Shown: positions 6,654 to 12,668 of the stretch, one piece after another
Numbering within the stretch: the first letter of the stretch is position 1
Layout: each line of letters opens with the position of its first letter
Position numbers and translations under genes: made by a program
Notes under the pieces: model-generated
Told to the model about the DNA's origin: nothing
Database searches by the model: none
Seen by the model: the letters and a program-made list of their open reading frames with translations, nothing else
DNA from: an uncultured Eubacteriales bacterium
GTDB lineage: Bacteria; Bacillota; Clostridia; Oscillospirales; Butyricicoccaceae
Reading direction: 5' to 3'
Length of the DNA stretch: 12,668 nt
Assembly (NCBI GenBank): GCA_900555855.1
Contig: USML01000055.1
Coordinates: 1-12,668 of the forward strand

Positions 6654-7346
6654 TCATATCTGCTCCTTCTCCCCGTCGGGGCCACCGCCCGTAAGACGCA
6701 AGCCGCATAAAGCCGCTGCGCTGTCTTTGGGCTCCACAACGATATAAATGTTGGCGGGAAGCAGCGTCCCGGTTTTCCATACCGCTTCAAAGTCCGCCGT
6801 CGTCATCACCCGATTGTATTGCGCGTCTGACGCATTGGCGTTTTCCGCAAGGGAATCCGCCAGATAAATGTGCTGCTCGTCATAGCCGACAGCGACGGCA
6901 TAGTGCGTATCGCCCGGGATACGGATGAACACGATGATGGGATGTCCCGCCGTGAGCCGCCGCTTCAATGTGCCGATGCTTCCGTGGCAGGCCATCGCCC
7001 GATACCCATGCCGCGCAAAAACCTCCGTGATGCTGTTGGCAGAGACGAAGCCAAGCGGCCGCTTCAATTCCGGAAAGAGCGCTTCGCCCTCTGCCGCTTC
7101 CCCGAAGTGCCGCAGAAGATAAGCGGCGGCATAGGCCGCGCATTTTCCGTCGGTCTGGAGGTCGATGCGGTTTTCTGCACCGGCGCAGAAAAACTCCGGC
7201 GGATAGGAAAAGGCGCCGATCGGGTCCTCCGGCGGGCTTATGTATGCAAGAAAGCACACCGCCGCAGCTGCGGACAGGATCACGGCGATCATTGCGGCGG
7301 TCAGCCCTGCTTTTCGGATCCGCATCGTTCCCGCTCCCCCGTCCAT
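6654..7346 (-). CDS. C39-like cysteine peptidase, N-terminal signal anchor
   Basis: The 230-residue protein has a short basic N-terminus (MRIRKAG), a hydrophobic segment at about residues 13-35, and then a C39-type papain-fold domain. Visible catalytic residues are Gln64 and Cys69 in DLQTDGKCAAYAAAYLLRHF, His148 in PGDTHYAVAVGYDEQ and Asp164 in IYLADSLA. The domain should face outside the membrane. Relatives of PF13529 cut peptides or serve structural roles. It lacks ABC transporter domains, so it is not a bacteriocin exporter. ATG 7346 has GGAG 6 bases upstream. ATG 7325 (MRIRK) also has GGAG upstream and gives a more typical signal sequence. It sits 15 bases after the TetR gene and is bracketed by a 24-bp direct repeat, suggesting later insertion into the operon. 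Confidence 0.88.
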   Translation of the reverse strand: MDGGAGTMRIRKAGLTAAMIAVILSAAAAVCFLAYISPPEDPIGAFSYPPEFFCAGAENRIDLQTDGKCAAYAAAYLLRHFGEAAEGEALFPELKRPLGFVSANSITEVFARHGYRAMACHGSIGTLKRRLTAGHPIIVFIRIPGDTHYAVAVGYDEQHIYLADSLAENANASDAQYNRVMTTADFEAVWKTGTLLPANIYIVVEPKDSAAALCGLRLTGGGPDGEKEQI

Positions 7347-7352
7347 GTTATT

Positions 7353-7376
7353 CTCCGCGCTTCAGCCATTGCTCTC
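7353..7376. repeat. Copy 2 of the 24-bp direct repeat, at the TetR stop codon
   Basis: It matches 6610-6633 at 22 of 24 positions. On the minus strand it reads GAGAGCAATGGCTGAAGC, covering the last codons and stop of the TetR gene, and still contains the ATGGCTGAAG start of the KTR gene. The 743-base period equals the C39-like gene plus its spacers. Confidence 0.8.
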
Positions 7377-7937
7377 CTCCTGCGCGGCCAGGATCGCCCC
7401 TCGATACGCCTGCTCCAAATGGGACCGGATAAGCTCCTCGTCGCACTTCAGCGAATTGTTGGCGATGATGCTTGCATACCCGTGCGCAAAGAGAAAGACG
7501 GTCAAAAAGACCTTTTTGGTCTGTTCCATGCTGATGTTCAGGGCTCCCTGCATTGCGGAAAGAACAGGGGTAAGCGGCTCCGCGTCGATCAGCTCAAGCA
7601 GCGTCGTTCCGTCAAAAAGATCCGACTGGAAAAGAAAACGGAACAAATGCGGCTCTTCGATGGCAAAACGGATATAATTCATCCCGATCCCCAGCATGAC
7701 GCCCCTTTGGGGGCGCTTCAGATCCATCAGGTATTCCGAATGATAACGGTCTGCTGCCGCATAGGTCTCCCGCTTCAGGGCTTCGATGGTTTTGAAATGA
7801 TACATGATGGGCTGCGTGGAGCAATGCAGCCGTTCCGACACCGTCCTTGCGTTGATGTTTTCTGCGCCGGCTTCGCGGGCAACCGCAAAGGCCGCGTCAA
7901 GGATCATTTCTTTTGTGACTTTTGCTTTTGCCGGCAT
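7362..7937 (-). CDS. TetR/AcrR family transcriptional regulator
   Basis: The 191-residue protein has a TetR-type N-terminal helix-turn-helix: KEMILDAAFAVAREAGAENI, then ARTVSERLHCSTQPIMYHF at about residues 31-48, with the recognition helix around STQPIMYHF. The C-terminal domain is helical with no recognisable ligand motif. It should bind DNA as a dimer and release it on binding a small molecule. ATG 7937 follows a purine-rich GGGGGCGGGAG. The gene is first of six minus-strand genes, so it probably represses its own operon through the palindrome at 7952-7969. Its TGA is followed 15 bases later by the C39-like gene. The effector is unknown. Confidence 0.93.
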   Translation of the reverse strand: MPAKAKVTKEMILDAAFAVAREAGAENINARTVSERLHCSTQPIMYHFKTIEALKRETYAAADRYHSEYLMDLKRPQRGVMLGIGMNYIRFAIEEPHLFRFLFQSDLFDGTTLLELIDAEPLTPVLSAMQGALNISMEQTKKVFLTVFLFAHGYASIIANNSLKCDEELIRSHLEQAYRGAILAAQEESNG

Positions 7938-7951
7938 GCTCCCGCCCCCAC

Positions 7952-7969
7952 ATATAATTTGAATTATAT
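7952..7969. promoter_or_regulatory. Operator palindrome before the TetR gene
   Basis: ATATAATT-TG-AATTATAT is a perfect 8+2+8 inverted repeat. It lies at about +3 to +20 of the inferred transcript, between the -10 box and the ribosome site. Position and symmetry are those of an autoregulatory TetR operator. The assignment to this TetR protein is an inference from position. Confidence 0.75.
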
Positions 7970-7978
7970 ATCATTCGG

Positions 7979-8007
7979 ATTATACATCCAAAGGCGGCGC
8001 TTGTCAA
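7979..8007 (-). promoter_or_regulatory. Consensus promoter of the TetR-led operon
   Basis: The minus strand reads TTGACA (8007-8002), exactly 17 bases, then TATAAT (7984-7979). Both boxes are perfect. Transcription should start near 7972. No other good promoter was seen between the six minus-strand genes, so this one probably serves the whole cluster. Confidence 0.88.
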
Positions 8008-8325
8008 TCCGTCCGGCGCAAAAATTGCCCGCAGCCGCCCCGCGCGGGACATGGCCGGCCCCTGCAGAAGCCCGGCTGCGCCGTGCGGCTCCCCTTGATG
8101 CGGGGCGGAAAACCCATCCTGCGGAACTGCTGCGCCTTCCGGAAAAAGGAAGCCCTCTGAAATCAACGATTTCAGAGGGCTTTGGGGCCGCGCGGCAGGC
8201 GCCGAACCTGCGGCAGCCCGCTCCAAGCTTGTCGGGAATCCTTTTCTCTTTTTTCAAAAGGCAGCACCCCGTGACGCCGCATTCGTGAAACCCGGTCATG
8301 TTTATCCGTAGTTTGCGAAATTGTA
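8008..8325. other. GC-rich gene-free stretch between divergent promoters
   Basis: This region of about 320 bases separates the TetR promoter (leftward) from the small-gene promoter (rightward). Open frames crossing it have no ribosome sites and read as low-complexity. Its only clear structure is the 14-bp inverted repeat at 8151-8181. I see no RNA gene signature. Confidence 0.5.
8151..8181. terminator. Perfect 14-bp inverted repeat, possible bidirectional terminator
   Basis: AGCCCTCTGAAATC (8151-8164), loop AAC, then its exact complement (8168-8181). On the plus strand TTT follows the stem. On the minus strand CTTCC and then TTTTT follow. The stem is strong enough to terminate, but the T-runs are short or displaced and no gene ends nearby. 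It could also be a relic of a lost gene, a small mobile hairpin or a protein-binding site. Confidence 0.5.
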
Positions 8326-8354
8326 TTGAGTATTCGTTCTTTTGGTGCTATAAT
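8326..8354 (+). promoter_or_regulatory. Promoter of the small gene and zinc-ribbon gene
   Basis: TTGAGT (8326-8331), 17 bases, TATAAT (8349-8354), with TG one base before the -10 (extended -10). The inferred start is near 8361, about 34 bases before ATG 8395. It therefore lies inside the longer open frame starting at 8298 and argues against that upstream start. Confidence 0.8.
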
Positions 8355-8394
8355 GAAAATAGTTACATTATAAAAATAGCAAGGAGAGATCACA

Positions 8395-8564
8395 ATGAAA
8401 ACACAAATGAAATCGAGATCAACCTGACCCACGAGGAAGAAATGCATATCCTGAAGATCCTGGAAAAGGTCAGGGACGCTGCCGATGATCCGGCAACGCT
8501 CGCCGAAACGGAAGCGCTGTTCAAAAAGGTCAAAGCACAAATCGAACGCAAATCCAATCAATAA
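8395..8564 (+). CDS. Small acidic helical protein with an apparent frameshift after its start
   Basis: AAGGAGAG (8381-8388) precedes ATG 8395 at normal spacing, but that frame stops after 10 codons. The coherent protein lies in another frame: NTNEIEINLTHEEEMHILKI, then LEKVRDAADDPATLAETEAL and FKKVKAQIERKSNQ, stop at 8562-8564. One extra A in the run at 8398-8401 would join the ATG to this frame as MKNTNEIEIN, giving about 56 residues. The frame is also open back to ATG 8298, but that lies upstream of the promoter. An internal ATG at 8442 with GAGG 5 bases before it could give a 40-residue protein. The product is charged and probably a helical hairpin. I recognise no family. It precedes the zinc-ribbon gene and may share its transcript. 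Confidence 0.5.
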
Positions 8565-8747
8565 AGCCACATTTCACCGCAGATTCCGGCTGGGTCACAG
8601 GCGAAGCATGGATGCCTCTCCGTCGCCTTCCGCGACAGCATCCTTGTTCCCGGCGGTCAGACTACCGTTGCGAACCTGTTTTACGCCATGGGCAGAAAAA
8701 CCGTAGGCTTGGCCGGCTTGTGGGATGCGTGGCGTTTTCTTGTATAA
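8565..8747 (+). pseudogene. Possible decayed coding fragment before the zinc-ribbon gene
   Basis: From about 8619 one frame reads SVAFRDSILVPGGQTTVANL then FYAMGRKTVGLAGLWDAWRF and ends at TAA 8745-8747. Just before, the neighbouring frame reads HFTADSGWVTGEAWMPL. The two together look more protein-like than chance and could be one short cistron with a frameshift near 8615. There is no start codon with a ribosome site and I know no matching family. It may simply be a leader region. Confidence 0.25.
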
Positions 8748-8791
8748 GGCATTGGCGTTGCGTAATTCCGATTCAAGGAGGGTGCGATTCT

Positions 8792-11245
8792 ATGCATTGT
8801 CCGAATTGTGGAAGTCCGGTCAGGATATATGGGTCGCAGTGGGAATGCGGCTGGTGCGGCAACTATGGCGGCTTCCTGCGCGTTCCGGCGCGGAAGCCGG
8901 AGCCTGAGCCGGAACCGGAACCCATACCAGATACGCTGCAGCTCCCATTGACGCTTTCTTTTTCCTACCAGGTGGACCTGGCTGAAACATGGAGCAAACT
9001 GAAAAAAGCCCTGGATCAGGCTGCGCCCGGGAACGCCCTGCTCTCGCAGCTTCTCGGAAAGCTGCTGCTGCACCACATCTCAATCGGGATCCGGAAAGCA
9101 GGCGCTCTGTCGGATGAGAAAAAGGCAGAGGAGCTGCGCGCTTTTCTAAACGATGCCGATGACCTGAATCTGGGCGAAGGTGCAGAAGAGATCATGTGCG
9201 CGGCCCAGCAGCGCGTCCTGTTCTGCGAGGAAGCAGCCCTTTCCGAAACGGACTGCGGCACATTCTGGGCGGAACTGCTCTCCTTGCAGCCGACGGAGGA
9301 TTATTATAACAGAATTCAGCCGGACGGCTTGGAGGATCTTTTCTTCGGCTTGTCTTCCGCCTATGCCTATTTCGGCGGAAAAAAGGATGAGGAGATGGAC
9401 GAAGCGCAGCGCTACCAGTTTGCGCTGCAGGAAACCTATGATATCCGCCGGCAGAACAAGGCGGTGCTGCATCCGGACGCAGAACGGGCAAAGCGTCTCT
9501 TGGCGCAGGGCAAATTCCCGGATTCCGAGGATATTTGCCGCGAGATTTTGCTGGTCGAATATCCGGAAGAAGTCCCGCATGAGACTGCTGAAGACTTTGA
9601 CGAGCTGTCATGGGAGCGTGTTTTGGACGATGTATTTGCAGACAGCACGGCAAAGGGCATCGAAATGTGGCGGCGGCTTCTGGACATCGCGGGGCCGACG
9701 CTGCATGCTGACCCCAAAACAGCCAGAAAGCTGCTTCCGGACTGGGACTGGCTGGAATCTCCGAGCCGCGATCAGGCGCTTCCGCTTTTGCTTGCGCTGG
9801 AGGATAAAAGGTTCTTGTCGCAGCTTTTTGAGAGCGCATCCATCGGCAGATTGCAGCTTACCGTTCTGGATGCCTGTCGCGACTGCGGGCAGGAGAAATT
9901 GGGAAAGCATTGCCTTGAACTTGCGGTGAAAAATCCATATCTTGAAGAAAACTGGGAAAAACGGTTCAGACGCGTATTTACAACGCCGCCGCGTCCCGCA
10001 AGGCCGGATCCGCGATCTTATGCGGCCAGCAAGCCCATTGCAGCCATGAAGCCCCATGATGATCCCTTATATCATTATTGCTCTGTGCTGATCCAGGGAA
10101 TGCACCGTCCGTATGCCTATCTCACCGGAGGTTTGCCGCTCAAAGTCGGCGATTGGGTCGAGGTGCCGTTTGGCAAAGATGATGTGCTGCAGCAAGGGCA
10201 AGTCAAATCTGTTATGGATTGCACGCGCCGGGTCGCGCCCTGGCCGCCGGAGCTGACGAAGACCGTGCTCCGCATCATAGACGCCCCGCCGGCTCCGCAA
10301 GCCGCGAAGGCATCCCCTGCCCTTCCCCTGCAAAATGCAGGAGCAGACCAGCCGGAAGCCGGGGCCGCAGCCGCCGCATCGGAGCCGGCGGCCAGCGCAG
10401 AGCCTGCGGCGGAAAAGAAGCCCTTCCCTGCGAAAAAAGTGATCGCGGCCGTCCTTGCTGCCGTCGTGCTCATCGGGATCCCCATTTCGCTCATGCTTTA
10501 TAGCCGGCAGCGGGCAGCGGCTTATGAAGCGGCGCTTCAAAGCATGTCTGCCGGGGATTATGCTTCCGCAAGGCGGAGCTTTTCAAAGCTATCCAGATAC
10601 CGGGATGCCGCGCCGCTGTCCGTCTACTGTAAATATGCCCATATCTACACCGTCAGGATGGACTATGCAGGCGGGCAGGATGAGCTGGAACGCATTACGC
10701 TGCAATATGATACAGGTTGGCAGCAGGATGTTGACGCGCTGGAAGCCCTTGTCAAGGGCTATAAGGCGGAAAAGGACGCCGCCGAGGAGCGGGCCGCAGC
10801 AGAAGCTGCGGCGAAGCGCGAGCAGAAGCTGAGAAAGCAGTATGCCGGAAAACTCCCCGTGGAGGGGATGCCCATGAGCTGCCTGAAATACACCTCACTC
10901 GGGGCGCCGGATGAAGAGGAAAAGTGTTTGAATTTTGACTATCTGGTGGAAGACCGGCGGTTCATCACCGTCCGGTGGTATGGGCGCAGCGGAGAAGTTC
11001 TTGCCGTCGGAACTTGCGATCAGAAAAAAGGCGATCAAGAGTTCATGCTGCGCTCGTTCCGTTATTACGGTTCCTCCACCTCCACCTCCGCCGGCAGCGG
11101 CGGGCAGCCCTCCTATTCCGGTGGTGGCGGCAGTCATTCCGGAAGCATCCGGGACGACTATGACAGCCCCGAAGACCTCTGGGAGGACAACCGGGACTGG
11201 TTTGAGGATGAGGACGAAGCGTGGGATGAATGGTATGATGATTGA
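8792..11245 (+). CDS. Large zinc-ribbon membrane protein with PriA-like domain, TPR-like repeat and acidic tail
   Basis: The 817-residue protein has, in order, an N-terminal zinc ribbon (Cys3, Cys6, Cys19, Cys22), a PEPEPEPEP linker (37-45) and a long helical region (50-395). Next comes a beta-rich segment (425-495) with GLPLKVGDWVEVPFGKDDV, resembling the PriA 3'-end-binding domain. An Ala/Pro/Glu linker (498-547) leads to one membrane helix, KVIAAVLAAVVLIGIPISLM (549-568). The far side has a TPR-like unit (GDYASARRSFSKLSRYRDAA), a short coiled coil (655-685), a Ser/Gly-rich stretch (757-786) and an Asp/Glu/Trp-rich tail (788-817). With no signal peptide, the N-terminal part should be cytoplasmic. 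ATG 8792 has AAGGAGG 10 bases upstream. The frame upstream to 8612 lacks support. I assign no function. A cytoplasm-to-surface sensing or scaffold role is only a guess. Confidence 0.88.
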   Translation: MHCPNCGSPVRIYGSQWECGWCGNYGGFLRVPARKPEPEPEPEPIPDTLQLPLTLSFSYQVDLAETWSKLKKALDQAAPGNALLSQLLGKLLLHHISIGIRKAGALSDEKKAEELRAFLNDADDLNLGEGAEEIMCAAQQRVLFCEEAALSETDCGTFWAELLSLQPTEDYYNRIQPDGLEDLFFGLSSAYAYFGGKKDEEMDEAQRYQFALQETYDIRRQNKAVLHPDAERAKRLLAQGKFPDSEDICREILLVEYPEEVPHETAEDFDELSWERVLDDVFADSTAKGIEMWRRLLDIAGPTLHADPKTARKLLPDWDWLESPSRDQALPLLLALEDKRFLSQLFESASIGRLQLTVLDACRDCGQEKLGKHCLELAVKNPYLEENWEKRFRRVFTTPPRPARPDPRSYAASKPIAAMKPHDDPLYHYCSVLIQGMHRPYAYLTGGLPLKVGDWVEVPFGKDDVLQQGQVKSVMDCTRRVAPWPPELTKTVLRIIDAPPAPQAAKASPALPLQNAGADQPEAGAAAAASEPAASAEPAAEKKPFPAKKVIAAVLAAVVLIGIPISLMLYSRQRAAAYEAALQSMSAGDYASARRSFSKLSRYRDAAPLSVYCKYAHIYTVRMDYAGGQDELERITLQYDTGWQQDVDALEALVKGYKAEKDAAEERAAAEAAAKREQKLRKQYAGKLPVEGMPMSCLKYTSLGAPDEEEKCLNFDYLVEDRRFITVRWYGRSGEVLAVGTCDQKKGDQEFMLRSFRYYGSSTSTSAGSGGQPSYSGGGGSHSGSIRDDYDSPEDLWEDNRDWFEDEDEAWDEWYDD

Positions 11246-11326
11246 GCGGTAATAGAATATAAAAAGAGCCTCTGTCCAAGATGTATCGCAGGGCTGCAAG
11301 CCGGAGAAAGAATCGCAGAATAGCTG

Positions 11327-11355
11327 TTTTCATAAGCATATATCTGTGATATACT
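11327..11355 (+). promoter_or_regulatory. Probable promoter of the LysR gene
   Basis: TTTTCA (11327-11332), 17 bases, TATACT (11350-11355), with TG just before the -10 (extended -10). It gives a leader of about 28 bases. No intrinsic terminator is evident between the zinc-ribbon gene and this promoter, so read-through is possible. Confidence 0.6.
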
Positions 11356-11389
11356 TTCATTTATCATAAAGAACGGGGGGGCTTTCGCC

Positions 11390-12286
11390 ATGTACAACCA
11401 TCAATTGGACACTTTTATTCAAGTGGCGGATGCCGGGAGCTTTTCCAAGGCGGGAGAGGCAATGTTCATCTCGCCCACGGCGATCATGAAGCAGATCGAC
11501 CGGCTGGAGGAGACACTGGCGGTGCAGCTGTTTCACCGCACGCCCCGGGGCCTGACCTTGACCAACGCCGGGAAGTCCTACTATCAGGACGCCAGGTACA
11601 TGATCCAATACGCCAAGGATGCCCAGACGCGGGCGAAAAACGCCATGCAGGATGACCGCAGCATGATCCGCTTCGGCAGCTCCCTGATGACGCCCTGCCA
11701 ATTTTTGATGGATCTGTGGCCGAAGATCCATGCCGTTGAGCCGGAGCTGAAATTCGAGGTGGTCAACTTTGAGAACACACCGGAAAACGCCCGAAACATT
11801 CTGAAAAATCTGGGGACCGGCATTGATGTGGTCGCCGGGATCTTTGATGATACCATGCTGGCCCTGCGGAGCTGCGCCGCATTGGAGCTGATGCGGGTGC
11901 CGCTGTGCTGTGCGGTGTCCATTTACCATCCCCTGGCGCAGAAAAAACAGTTGTCGGTCACGGACCTGTATGGAGAGAAGCTGATGATGATGCAGCGGAA
12001 TTGGAGCAGCTACACCGACCAGCTTCGGGACGAGCTGTGGGCGAACCACCCGCAAATCGAGATCGTGGACTTTTCGTTCTACAATCTGGAGGTGTTCAAC
12101 CGCTGTGAGCATGACAATGCGCTGATGATGGCCGTTCCGCAGTGGTCGGGCGTTCACCCGCTGCTGAAAATTCTTCCGGTGGACTGGGACTATACCATTC
12201 CGTTCGGTCTGCTGCATTCCCCGACACCGTCTGACACCGTCGCAAGATTTTTGCAGACCATGGAAAAAGTATTCCCGCAAACATAA
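11390..12286 (+). CDS. LysR family transcriptional regulator
   Basis: The 298-residue protein has the LysR N-terminal winged helix-turn-helix. It reads QLDTFIQVADAGSFSKAGEA, then FISPTAIMKQIDRLEETL and LFHRTPRGLTLTNAGKSYY (residues 5-65). A linker helix and a periplasmic-binding-protein-like effector domain follow (about 90-295). Length is normal. ATG 11390 follows a G7 run 8 bases upstream. LysR proteins usually activate a neighbouring gene as tetramers in response to a metabolite. Here the next gene, an iron-containing alcohol dehydrogenase, is co-directional beyond a terminator and has a LysR-type palindrome at the right distance, so it is the likely target. The effector may be an aldehyde or related compound, but that is a guess. 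Confidence 0.93.
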   Translation: MYNHQLDTFIQVADAGSFSKAGEAMFISPTAIMKQIDRLEETLAVQLFHRTPRGLTLTNAGKSYYQDARYMIQYAKDAQTRAKNAMQDDRSMIRFGSSLMTPCQFLMDLWPKIHAVEPELKFEVVNFENTPENARNILKNLGTGIDVVAGIFDDTMLALRSCAALELMRVPLCCAVSIYHPLAQKKQLSVTDLYGEKLMMMQRNWSSYTDQLRDELWANHPQIEIVDFSFYNLEVFNRCEHDNALMMAVPQWSGVHPLLKILPVDWDYTIPFGLLHSPTPSDTVARFLQTMEKVFPQT

Positions 12287-12300
12287 ATATTGCTTCTTCC

Positions 12301-12334
12301 AGAGCATCCGCCTTATGCGGATGCTCTTTGTTTT
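12301..12334 (+). terminator. Intrinsic terminator of the LysR gene
   Basis: AGAGCATCCGC (12301-12311), a 5-base loop and GCGGATGCTCT (12317-12327) form a perfect 11-bp stem followed by TTGTTTT. It lies 14 bases after the LysR stop and separates it transcriptionally from the dehydrogenase. Confidence 0.92.
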
Positions 12335-12338
12335 AACC

Positions 12339-12357
12339 TTATAGTTAAAACTCATAA
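12339..12357. promoter_or_regulatory. LysR-type binding site upstream of the dehydrogenase promoter
   Basis: TTATAGTTAAAACTCATAA is an interrupted dyad (TTAT/ATAA outer arms 11 bases apart, AGTT/AACT inner arms), matching the T-N11-A pattern of LysR recognition sites. Relative to the start inferred from the -10 at 12393 it covers about -66 to -48, the classic LysR activator position. Confidence 0.6.
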
Positions 12358-12369
12358 ACAAAGCGGAAC

Positions 12370-12398
12370 TTCTGTTTTCCGGCGCGATGTTCTACAAT
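12370..12398 (+). promoter_or_regulatory. Probable activator-dependent promoter of the dehydrogenase gene
   Basis: TACAAT (12393-12398) is a good -10. The -35 position 17 bases upstream reads TTCTGT, a poor match, as expected of a promoter that needs an activator. The inferred start is near 12405. Confidence 0.5.
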
Positions 12399-12613
12399 AG
12401 AAGCATCAAAAAGAAGCTGAGCAGCTGCCGCGCAAACAAAACGCAAAGCACCGCATTGCCTTCGGCATGACCGTCCCGCTTCCTACGGGGCGGCTCGGCA
12501 GGGGCGCGGCTTCGGACCCGGCGCCGATACAAACGCCGAGGGCTGGATCCGCGACGCCGCAGCGTTTTGAGAAAAGCAAATGCAGCCATACCATTCAGAA
12601 AGGATGCGTTTTT
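12399..12613 (+). other. Long GC-rich leader of the dehydrogenase gene
   Basis: About 210 bases lie between the inferred start and ATG 12614. The stretch is GC-rich with several short self-complementary segments such as TGCCTTCGGCA (about 12459-12469) and CCGCTTCCTACGGGGCGG. No convincing open frame with a ribosome site and no recognised riboswitch consensus was found. It may be a structured leader or an intergenic insertion. Confidence 0.4.
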
Positions 12614-12668
12614 ATGAACAACTTTATTTTTGAAAACAAGACCAGGGTGTATTTCGGCAAGGGCGGCG
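12614..12668 (+). CDS. Iron-containing alcohol dehydrogenase, 5' end only
   Basis: The 18 codons seen encode MNNFIFENKTRVYFGKGG, the typical N-terminus of iron-containing alcohol dehydrogenases (YqhD/BdhA group: NFxFxNxTKxxFGKG), where the GKG loop begins the NAD(P)-binding domain. AAAGGA lies 9 bases before ATG 12614. The gene runs off the window, so metal ligands and cofactor preference cannot be judged. These enzymes reduce aldehydes to alcohols or the reverse. The upstream LysR gene and LysR-type box suggest inducible expression. Confidence 0.8.
   Translation, partial: MNNFIFENKTRVYFGKGG

Noticed and set aside
6870..8288. 472-codon plus-strand open frame across the C39-like and TetR genes
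   Set aside because: It spans two genes with clear motifs on the other strand plus an intergenic region, and has no recognisable domain or ribosome site.
8298..8394. Start of the small gene at ATG 8298
   Set aside because: It lies upstream of the inferred transcription start near 8361 and its extra residues overlap the promoter boxes.
11357..12361. 334-codon minus-strand open frame antisense to the LysR gene
   Set aside because: It would run across the LysR terminator and LysR box and has no family signature. It is a shadow of LysR codon usage.

Overview
The window is GC-rich bacterial DNA that is densely coding on both strands. Strong AGGAGG-type ribosome sites, TTGACA/TATAAT promoters, a cysteine-rich KTR protein, a CPBP membrane protease and several TetR/LysR regulators point to a high-GC gut member of the Clostridia (Oscillospiraceae-like). 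That placement is an inference. I see no tRNA, rRNA, CRISPR array, transposase or integrase.

Left region (1-2142, minus strand): a complete M3-family oligoendopeptidase, followed with no gap by a small conserved hypothetical gene whose 3' end looks broken. The pair is driven by a near-consensus promoter whose whole 16-nt spacer lies inside a perfect inverted repeat, a clear candidate operator.

Middle-left (2205-4410): a patch of decayed plus-strand genes. It holds the C-terminal end of a carboxymuconolactone decarboxylase, an unidentified C-terminal cistron fragment overlapping the start of an intact alpha/beta hydrolase, and a frameshifted TetR C-terminal domain followed by a strong terminator. 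A minus-strand low-molecular-weight protein tyrosine phosphatase sits among them.

Central cluster (4520-8007, minus strand): six co-directional genes with short gaps. In transcription order they are a TetR regulator, an N-terminally anchored C39-like peptidase, a Cys-rich KTR protein, an isochorismatase-type hydrolase, a divergent cytidine-deaminase-like protein and a CPBP intramembrane protease. A consensus promoter with a perfect palindrome at the transcription start lies before the TetR gene, so an autorepressed operon is likely. A 24-bp direct repeat flanks the C39 gene and suggests it was inserted between the TetR and KTR genes. This cluster is the best candidate for an undescribed functional unit.

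Right part (8298-12668, plus strand): a small gene with a good promoter and ribosome site but an apparent one-base frameshift just after its ATG, then an 817-residue membrane protein of unusual architecture (zinc ribbon, helical region, PriA-like beta domain, one membrane segment, TPR-like repeat, Ser/Gly stretch, acidic/aromatic tail). A LysR regulator with a clean terminator follows, and finally the first 18 codons of an iron-containing alcohol dehydrogenase. A LysR-type palindrome about 48-66 bases before the inferred start of the dehydrogenase transcript fits activation of that gene by the LysR protein.
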